This document shows, piece after piece, positions 58,574 to 64,000 of a DNA stretch of 64,000 bases. The translations under genes and the position numbers were made by a program. Under the pieces are notes generated by a model. The model saw only the letters and a program-made list of their open reading frames with translations. It made no database searches and had not been told where the DNA came from. The stretch's first letter is position 1. Every line of letters starts with the position of its first letter. The stretch lies in contig NZ_JBHSEZ010000029.1 in the NCBI RefSeq assembly GCF_042653765.1, forward strand, positions 124,001 to 188,000. Direction: 5' to 3'. Source of the DNA: Castellaniella denitrificans (GTDB taxonomy: Bacteria > Pseudomonadota > Gammaproteobacteria > Burkholderiales > Burkholderiaceae_B).

Positions 58574-59323
58574 GATGTTTTCTCCTTTCGGTTGAACAAG
58601 GTTCGCGCCCATCGCGTCCTTGTTGTGATCCGGCCGGCGGGGGACGGGCTGGCTGCACCGCTTGCGGTCGAAACGCAGTGGAGAGCCGGGAGGCGAAAAG
58701 AATTTGCTGCGCGAGGAAGCCGTGCAGCGGCGGGGAAATTGTTTTCGCCGGACGGTTGCAGCCATGAAGCCCGAGGCGCAGCCGTGCCCCCGCCAGGATT
58801 CACAACGAGACAAGGACGCCTTGGGCCGAACCGCTCCGAAAGGAGATGGGGCCGGCTCGGCATCCCCGCTCGAAGGCTTCTCCGGCTCGCCCACTGACGC
58901 GGGCCAGGTCAACCACCCGACGACAGGCCAGAACGCCCCTGCCGCACCTTGCGGCGCCGGTCTTGAGGCGTGACGTGGAAGCTCCATAGCGATGCCGGGC
59001 GGGTTGTCCGTGAACCGTCCTTCGTGACGTGACGGGCAGGAACCACCAGCGTTGAGGACGGCTGGTATCTGCACAACCTGCCGCAGCAAGCGCCAGCGTG
59101 TTCGCCAGCGCCCCGCCTATTGCGGCGGGGCGCTGGCCGGGCCGATCCGGTGTAGCCGGTTCGGCCGCATCGAGGGGCGCCAAGCTGCGCGCGGCGGGGA
59201 TAGCCCGCAGGGCTTTCCCCTGGAGGCAAGCGAAGCGCGCAGCGCCGTAGGCGCGAAGGCGTGAGCAACTGTCTTGAAAGTCAAGCCTCGCAAGTGCGCA
59301 GGCTCCATTCAATTGAAGGCGTC
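58574..59323. other. Non-coding stretch between DUF736 and arsR
   Basis: About 750 bases without a supported gene. It holds the promoter of DUF736 near its left end and the right copy of the 22-bp inverted repeat (59113-59134). The ORFs seen are GC-rich shadows without domains. It may be the junction between the element core and the arsenic cargo. Confidence 0.5.
59113..59134. repeat. 22-bp inverted repeat, right copy
   Basis: Exact reverse complement of 58224-58245, 868 bases away. The stretch CGCCCCGCC-TATT-GCGGCGGGGCG also folds on itself. Confidence 0.75.
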
Positions 59324-59353
59324 TTGTCAGTGATTCAATAAATGTTGTACTAT
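59324..59353 (+). promoter_or_regulatory. Probable ars operon promoter
   Basis: TTGTCA at 59324-59329 and TACTAT at 59348-59353 are spaced by 18 bases. The spacer is AT-rich, in contrast to its surroundings, and probably holds the ArsR operator. The -10 lies only 6 bases before the ATG at 59360, so the arsR message may be leaderless. Confidence 0.65.
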
Positions 59354-59359
59354 CGAACA

Positions 59360-59689
59360 ATGAATGAGACCCAAGCCGTTTCCGCCCTCGGCGCCCTGGC
59401 CCATACCCAGCGGCTGCGCGTGTTCCGCGCCCTGGTGGTCGCCGGGCCCGAAGGGCTGACGCCCAGCGTCCTGGCCGACCAGCTCGACGTGGCCCGCAAC
59501 TCCCTGTCCTTCCACCTGAAGGAACTGGCCCATGCGGGCCTGGTCACCATCGAGCAGCAGGGCCGAAACCTGATCTACCGCGCCGACTTCACCCAGATGA
59601 ACGGACTGCTCGGCTACCTGACCGAGCACTGCTGCCAGGGCGGCGCGTGCGAGGTCACCGAATCCTCCTCTGCCTGTACCTCCTGCTGA
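59360..59689 (+). CDS. arsR: ArsR-family arsenic-responsive repressor
   Basis: A 109-residue winged-helix repressor that releases DNA on binding As(III). It lacks the ELCVCDL site of the classical ArsR; instead Cys residues cluster at the C-terminus (HCCQGGAC, then ACTSC), as in the Acidithiobacillus-type ArsR. The recognition helix is within LDVARNSLSFHLKELAHAG. The ATG at 59342 is unlikely because it lies inside the promoter, so 59360 is used. It leads the ars operon. Confidence 0.93.
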   Translation: MNETQAVSALGALAHTQRLRVFRALVVAGPEGLTPSVLADQLDVARNSLSFHLKELAHAGLVTIEQQGRNLIYRADFTQMNGLLGYLTEHCCQGGACEVTESSSACTSC

Positions 59690-59701
59690 AAGGATCTCCC
59701 C

Positions 59702-60172
59702 ATGAAGCGCTTTCACGTCCACCTACACGTCGATGACCTGAACCGCAGCATCGACTTCTATTCCCAGTTGTTCGCCGCCCAGCCCGCGCGCGTCGAAGGC
59801 GACTACGCGAAGTGGATGCTCGACGATCCGCCGGTCAATTTCGCCATCTCCACACGCGGTAACAAACCGGGCATCGACCATCTGGGCATCCAGACCGACG
59901 ATGCGGAGGAATTAGCCGTGCTGAAGGCACGCGCCGAGGCGGCCGACATGGCGCTGCTCGACGAGGGCGCCACCACCTGCTGCTACGCGCGCAGCGAGAA
60001 GCACTGGATCACCGATCCGCAGGGCGTGGCCTGGGAACACTTTCATACGCTGGGCAGCATCCCGGTCTTCAACGAAGCGGCGCCCGCAACGGGTTCTGCC
60101 GCAGCCTGCTGCGCCCCGGCGCGCGGCAAGCCGGTGGGCGTTGCGGTGAAGCCGGCTTCGTCCTGCTGCTGA
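59702..60172 (+). CDS. arsI: ArsI/CadI-family metalloenzyme (C-As lyase)
   Basis: A 156-residue vicinal-oxygen-chelate protein. ArsI cleaves the carbon-arsenic bond of trivalent organoarsenicals. An N-terminal His cluster (His5, His7, His9), His60 in GIDHLGIQ and Glu112 supply the metal site, and the vicinal Cys93-Cys94 in TTCCYAR should bind the arsenical. The C-terminal tail has two further Cys pairs (AACCAPA and the final SSCC). ArsI and CadI share the fold; the operon argues for arsenic. AAAGGA precedes the ATG. Confidence 0.88.
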   Translation: MKRFHVHLHVDDLNRSIDFYSQLFAAQPARVEGDYAKWMLDDPPVNFAISTRGNKPGIDHLGIQTDDAEELAVLKARAEAADMALLDEGATTCCYARSEKHWITDPQGVAWEHFHTLGSIPVFNEAAPATGSAAACCAPARGKPVGVAVKPASSCC

Positions 60173-60184
60173 TGTGAGACATCC

Positions 60185-60682
60185 ATGACCACCAACAAGA
60201 CCTACAACGCCCTGTTCATCTGCACGGGTAACTCGGCCCGCTCCATCCTGGCCGAAGGCATCCTCAATGAATTGGGCCAGGGGCGCTTTCGCGCCTACTC
60301 GGCGGGCAGCCACCCCAAGGGCGAAGTCCACCCGCTGGCGCTTGCCACGCTGGAACGGCTGCATATGCCGACCGCCGGCTACCGCAGCAAGAACTGGGAT
60401 GAGTTCGCGGCGCCCGGTGCACCGGAGCTGGATTTCATCTTCACGGTCTGCGACAACGCCGCCGGCGAGGTCTGCCCGGTGTGGCCGGGGCGCCCGATGT
60501 CAGCGCATTGGGGTGTGCCTGATCCTGCAGCCGTTGAAGGCACCGACGAGCAAAAGCGCAAGGCATTCACGGATGCGGCGCTGACCTTGCGCCGACGCAT
60601 TGAGCTGTTCCTGTCGCTGCCATTGCAGCGGCTCGATGCCATGTCGCTGCAGCACGAGCTGCGCAGCATCGGTACAAAGTGA
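60185..60682 (+). CDS. arsC: Arsenate reductase, thioredoxin-coupled (LMW phosphatase type)
   Basis: A 165-residue enzyme reducing arsenate to arsenite. The P-loop FICTGNSARS has catalytic Cys13 and Arg19, and Cys89 and Cys97 (in VCDNAAGEVC) are the relay cysteines of the thioredoxin-linked mechanism. The DP motif lies in WGVPDPAAVEG. It is followed by acr3 in the operon. Confidence 0.93.
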   Translation: MTTNKTYNALFICTGNSARSILAEGILNELGQGRFRAYSAGSHPKGEVHPLALATLERLHMPTAGYRSKNWDEFAAPGAPELDFIFTVCDNAAGEVCPVWPGRPMSAHWGVPDPAAVEGTDEQKRKAFTDAALTLRRRIELFLSLPLQRLDAMSLQHELRSIGTK

Positions 60683-60692
60683 GGTTGGCGCG

Positions 60693-61778
60693 ATGAGTAT
60701 TGGAACCCAAACGGCCGGCCGCGTGCCGGCCGCCCCCACCATGAGCGTCTTCGAGCGCTACCTGAGCGTGTGGGTACTGCTGTGCATCGTTGCCGGTATC
60801 GCGCTCGGCCAGTTCGCGCCGGGCGTCTTCCAGGCCATCGGCCGCATGGAAGTGGCTCAGGTCAACCTGCCCGTGGGCCTGCTGATCTGGGTGATGATCA
60901 TTCCCATGCTACTGAAGGTGGACTTCGGGGCGCTCGGGCAGGTCAAGCAGCACTGGCGCGGCATCGGCGTGACGCTGTTCATCAACTGGGCAGTCAAGCC
61001 GTTCTCAATGGCGCTGCTGGCCTGGATCTTCATCCGCCAGGTCTTCGCGCAGTGGCTGCCGGCCGACCAGCTCGACAGCTATGTCGCTGGCCTGATCCTG
61101 CTGGCCGCAGCGCCCTGCACGGCCATGGTCTTCGTCTGGAGTCGGCTGACCGGGGGCGATCCTGTGTTCACGCTGTCGCAGGTGGCGCTGAACGACACCA
61201 TCATGGTGTTTGCCTTCGCGCCCATTGTCGGCCTGCTGCTGGGCCTGTCGGCCATCACCGTGCCGTGGGCCACGCTGCTGGTATCGGTCGGCCTGTACAT
61301 CGTGATTCCGGTCATCCTGGCCCAGCTCTGGCGCCGCGCGCTGCTGAGCAAGGGCCAAGCCGCCTTCGACCGGGCGCTGGAGCGCATCGGGCCGCTGTCC
61401 ATCGCGGCGCTGCTGCTCACGCTGGTGCTGCTGTTCGCCTTCCAGGGCGAGGCCATCATCCGCCAGCCACTGGTCATCGCCATGCTGGCCGTTCCGATCC
61501 TGATCCAGGTGTTCTTCAACTCCGGCCTGGCCTATTGGCTCAACCGCAAGGCGGGCGAGCAGCACAGCATCGCCTGTCCTTCGGCACTGATCGGCGCCAG
61601 CAACTTCTTCGAGCTGGCCGTGGCCGCCGCCATCAGCCTGTTCGGCTTCCAATCCGGCGCGGCGCTGGCCACCGTGGTCGGTGTGCTGATCGAGGTGCCG
61701 GTGATGCTGCTGGTCGTGCGGATCGTCAACCAAAGCAAGGGCTGGTACGAGTGCGGCCCGAACCCCCGCCAGAGATAG
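60693..61778 (+). CDS. acr3: Arsenite efflux transporter of the ACR3 family
   Basis: A 361-residue permease with ten predicted helices that exports As(OH)3. The essential Cys in LLAAAPCTAMVFVWS (near 142) and the Glu in SNFFELAVAAAISLFG (near 306) are conserved. It is not an ArsB-type protein despite common naming. GAGG lies before the ATG at 60693, 10 bases after arsC. Confidence 0.94.
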   Translation: MSIGTQTAGRVPAAPTMSVFERYLSVWVLLCIVAGIALGQFAPGVFQAIGRMEVAQVNLPVGLLIWVMIIPMLLKVDFGALGQVKQHWRGIGVTLFINWAVKPFSMALLAWIFIRQVFAQWLPADQLDSYVAGLILLAAAPCTAMVFVWSRLTGGDPVFTLSQVALNDTIMVFAFAPIVGLLLGLSAITVPWATLLVSVGLYIVIPVILAQLWRRALLSKGQAAFDRALERIGPLSIAALLLTLVLLFAFQGEAIIRQPLVIAMLAVPILIQVFFNSGLAYWLNRKAGEQHSIACPSALIGASNFFELAVAAAISLFGFQSGAALATVVGVLIEVPVMLLVVRIVNQSKGWYECGPNPRQR

Positions 61779-61792
61779 GCAAAGCATTTCCC

Positions 61793-62215
61793 ATGAGCAA
61801 TATCACGATCTATCACAACCCCGCCTGCGGCACGTCGCGCAATGTGCTGGCTCTGATCCGCAACAGCGGCGAAGAGCCCACGGTCATCGAGTACCTGAAG
61901 ACGCCGCCTGACCGCGAGACGCTGAAAGCGCTGATCGCAGCAATGGGCGTGCCGGTGCGCGCCGTGCTGCGCGAGAAAGGCACACCCTATGCCGAACTCG
62001 GCCTCGATGACCCGAAGTGGGGCGACGAACAGTTGATCGACTTCATGCTCCAGCACCCCATCCTCATCAACCGGCCCATCGTGGTGACCCCGCTGGGCAC
62101 GCGCCTGTGCCGGCCCTCAGAGGCCGTGCTGGACATCCTGCCGCAGCCTCAGCGCGGCGCGTTCAACAAAGAGGATGGCGAGGCGGTCGTGGACTCTGAG
62201 GGCCGCAGGGTCTGA
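61793..62215 (+). CDS. arsC: Arsenate reductase, glutaredoxin-coupled (ArsC/YffB type)
   Basis: A 140-residue thioredoxin-fold enzyme with the catalytic Cys12 in NPACGTSRN and the arsenate-binding Arg residues in LREKG, NRPIVV and CRPSE. It uses glutathione and glutaredoxin, unlike the first ArsC of the same operon. Length equals E. coli plasmid R773 ArsC. The operon so carries two unrelated arsenate reductases. Confidence 0.94.
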   Translation: MSNITIYHNPACGTSRNVLALIRNSGEEPTVIEYLKTPPDRETLKALIAAMGVPVRAVLREKGTPYAELGLDDPKWGDEQLIDFMLQHPILINRPIVVTPLGTRLCRPSEAVLDILPQPQRGAFNKEDGEAVVDSEGRRV

Positions 62216-62256
62216 ACTCCTCCCGCGCAGGCGATTGGGCATTCTGAATCACCATT

Positions 62257-63168
62257 TCATGCCTGTGCCAGTTGATCACTCCATGGCCGCCCGCTTTTGA
62301 CCATGGCATTCATGATGATCAGCAGCTTGCGCATGCAGGCCACGATGGCGACCTTCTTCGGCTTACCTGCCGCCAGCAGGCGCTCGTAGCAACGCCGTAT
62401 CACGGCGTTGTGACGCATGGCGACGATAGCGGCCATGTACAAGGCGCTCCTGACCGTGGCACGTCCGCCGCAGATGAAGCGTTTGCCGCGGGCCTGGCCC
62501 GAGTCCCGGTTCATTGGAGCAACGCCCACCAGCGCACAGATCTGCCTGGCCTTGAGCTGACCAAGCTCTGGCAGCTCGGACATCAGCGTCGCAGCCGTTG
62601 CCGGACCAACCCCTTTGACGCTCTTGAGCAAGGCGGCCAGATTGGGTTGATGTTGCGCCAGGTGTTCCGCAATCCTCCGATCCAGCGCTTCAAGCTGCCT
62701 TGACAGCACATCCATCAGTTGTGCAATGTCCTGCGCCACCTCCGCATGCGCCATGTGCTTGCGCTGGCGTTCACTGACCAGCAGGCGCACCAGTTGCCGA
62801 CGCCGAAGCACCAGCGCATGCAGGTATTGCTGAGCCTGGTCTGGCATCGGCTTGATGAAGCGATCTCGATCCGGCCGCAGATTCAGCACCTGGGCCAGTT
62901 CAGCCAGCATGCGGGCATCCACGCTGTCGGTCTTGACCAAGCGCCCCATGGCCTTGGCGAAGTCCCGCGCCTGCCGAGGGTTGATGACGACGACAGCGAA
63001 TCCCGCAGCCTGGAGCGCGCAGGCACAGGCCAGTTGGTACTGCCCGGTCGCCTCCATCACGATCAGCGAGACCGGATGGTTTTTCAGCTCTTCGATCAAC
63101 GCTTGGTGCCCGGCACCATCGTTGCTGAATATGGCCGTGGGCTGCTCATGCCCGATGGCTACATCCAT
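62257..63168 (-). CDS. IS110-family transposase
   Basis: A protein of at least 303 residues with the N-terminal RuvC-like DEDD domain (VMEATGQYQLACA, then TDSVDARMLAEL) and the C-terminal transposase_20 domain (VKGVGPATAATLMSELPELG). The catalytic Asp in GIDISKK lies in the same frame upstream of the ATG (codon at 63184-63186), so translation must begin earlier, perhaps at ATT 63199-63201. No ATG, GTG or TTG precedes it before a stop. The coordinates give the ATG-based part. Confidence 0.88.
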   Translation of the reverse strand: MDVAIGHEQPTAIFSNDGAGHQALIEELKNHPVSLIVMEATGQYQLACACALQAAGFAVVVINPRQARDFAKAMGRLVKTDSVDARMLAELAQVLNLRPDRDRFIKPMPDQAQQYLHALVLRRRQLVRLLVSERQRKHMAHAEVAQDIAQLMDVLSRQLEALDRRIAEHLAQHQPNLAALLKSVKGVGPATAATLMSELPELGQLKARQICALVGVAPMNRDSGQARGKRFICGGRATVRSALYMAAIVAMRHNAVIRRCYERLLAAGKPKKVAIVACMRKLLIIMNAMVKSGRPWSDQLAQA

Positions 63169-63347
63169 GGTCTTCTTGGAGATGTCGATACCGACTGCAA
63201 TTTGATGGGTATCCGGAATCTGGTGTGGGTTTCAGGGTTTATGGCTGTTGTAGCTCTCATTTCAAAAGACGGATTCTAGTGTTGGAACCGAGAACGAGCA
63301 TGCTAAGCTAGAAACCGGATTTCAGTGTGGGCTCGCCCAGGTGTTGA

Positions 63348-64000
63348 GTGACCGATTTTCTGCAGTTGCGTAGCCTCAATACACTTGAAGTCGTAGGCGA
63401 TGACGAGCGCTATGTCGTCAAGGCTGAAGGCGTTGCGCCAGTGGCAACCTGCCCGCTGTGCAAGGTCGGACGTTTGCACGGTCACGGCTCACAAGAGCAG
63501 TCGTTTCAGGATACGCCGACGCACGGCAAGCCGGTCGTGGTGTTCATCCAGCGCAGGCGATATCGCTGCATCTCGTGCAATAAGACGCTCTTCGAGCCTG
63601 TCGCCGATCTCGACAGCAAGCGTCAAGCCACGGCCCGCCTGGTGCGTTATATCCGTAAAGAGAGCTTCACCAAGACCTTCGCGGCGCTGGCGCGCGAAGT
63701 GGACTTGGACGAGAAGACGGTCCGCCACGTCTTTGACGACTTCATCGAGGAGTTCGAGGCCAAGGTCCGGTTCCGGACGCCCCGCATCCTGGGGATCGAC
63801 GAGCTCAAGATCATCGGCCAGTACCGGGCGATGATCACCAACATCGAACGCAAGACGGTATTCGACCTCCGGCCGAGCCGGGCCAAGGCCGACCTGTTGC
63901 CCTATTTCCGCAACCTGCGGGACAAGGACACCATCGAGTGGGTGGCGATGGACATGTACCACGTTTACAAGCAGGTGGTGCGTGCCACGCTGCCGCAGGC
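63348..64000 (+). CDS. ISL3-family transposase, 5' part (cut by window end)
   Basis: The open frame from GTG at 63348 runs to the window end without a stop (217 codons). It has an N-terminal zinc-finger-like segment (two CxxC pairs: CPLCKVG and CISCNK), then an HTH region REVDLDEKTVRHVF. The start of the DDE domain follows with LGIDELKIIGQYRAMITN and EWVAMDMYHVY, where two catalytic Asp lie. The order is that of ISL3-family (Tnp_ISL3) proteins. The rest lies outside the window. Confidence 0.86.
   Translation, partial: MTDFLQLRSLNTLEVVGDDERYVVKAEGVAPVATCPLCKVGRLHGHGSQEQSFQDTPTHGKPVVVFIQRRRYRCISCNKTLFEPVADLDSKRQATARLVRYIRKESFTKTFAALAREVDLDEKTVRHVFDDFIEEFEAKVRFRTPRILGIDELKIIGQYRAMITNIERKTVFDLRPSRAKADLLPYFRNLRDKDTIEWVAMDMYHVYKQVVRATLPQ

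Noticed and set aside
58662..58973. 103-residue plus-strand ORF upstream of the DUF736 gene
   Set aside because: Low-complexity composition and no family resemblance; several ORFs of similar length overlap on both strands as expected for high-GC DNA.
63400..63834. 144-residue plus-strand ORF near the window end
   Set aside because: It is in another frame of the ISL3 transposase gene, whose own frame stays open to the window end and has clear motifs.

Overview
The window is high-GC proteobacterial DNA. The chromosomal order ilv(I/B)-ilvH-ilvC, psd, pssA, rpsO, pnp, quinone oxidoreductase, together with codon use and protein sequence, points to a beta-proteobacterium, most likely Alcaligenaceae (Bordetella/Achromobacter/Castellaniella relatives). 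That is inference; no rRNA is present.

Positions 1 to about 31.5 kb are chromosomal backbone. In order they hold: a TerC-family metal exporter behind the 3' end of a yybP-ykoY manganese riboswitch; a fluoride module (DUF190 protein, CrcB channel, fluoride riboswitch with terminator); 3-hydroxybutyrate dehydrogenase and YaaA; a malonate-use operon (GntR regulator, malonyl-CoA decarboxylase, crotonase-fold protein, malonyl-CoA synthetase, TRAP transporter P-Q-M); an FUSC-family membrane protein; narK, a beta carbonic anhydrase and narX-narL; branched-chain amino acid genes ilvB-ilvH-ilvC; psd-pssA; rpsO-pnp; an isolated fliD; a quinone oxidoreductase; tRNA-Ser(UGA); and a PLP-dependent sulfur enzyme coupled to a membrane diguanylate cyclase.

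At 31.6-32.1 kb there is a tRNA-Leu(UAA) gene split in its anticodon by a 232-nt group I intron resembling the Azoarcus tRNA-Ile intron. It is preceded by a second, intronless copy of only the 5' half of the same tRNA.

From 32.1 kb to at least 58.6 kb lies an integrative conjugative element of the Tn4371 type, almost all on the minus strand. It carries a full Trb mating-pair module (traG, RHH protein, trbB-C-D-E-J-K-L-F-G-I, DUF2274), a LysR regulator with an EexN lipoprotein, an AT-richer cargo block at 46.0-50.3 kb (DUF2269 membrane protein, cupin, LysR, pentapeptide-repeat protein, inositol-monophosphatase-like protein, AraC), a DUF3363 relaxase with a candidate oriT upstream, TraF, DUF2840, a ParA/RHH partition pair, an iteron array, RepA, an AlpA-like HTH protein and DUF2285/DUF2958/XRE/DUF736 genes. 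No integrase is seen, so the far end of the element is outside the window or lost.

An arsenic operon follows (arsR, arsI, thioredoxin-type arsC, acr3, glutaredoxin-type arsC; 59.3-62.2 kb). The window closes with an IS110-family transposase and the 5' part of an ISL3-family transposase cut by the window end.
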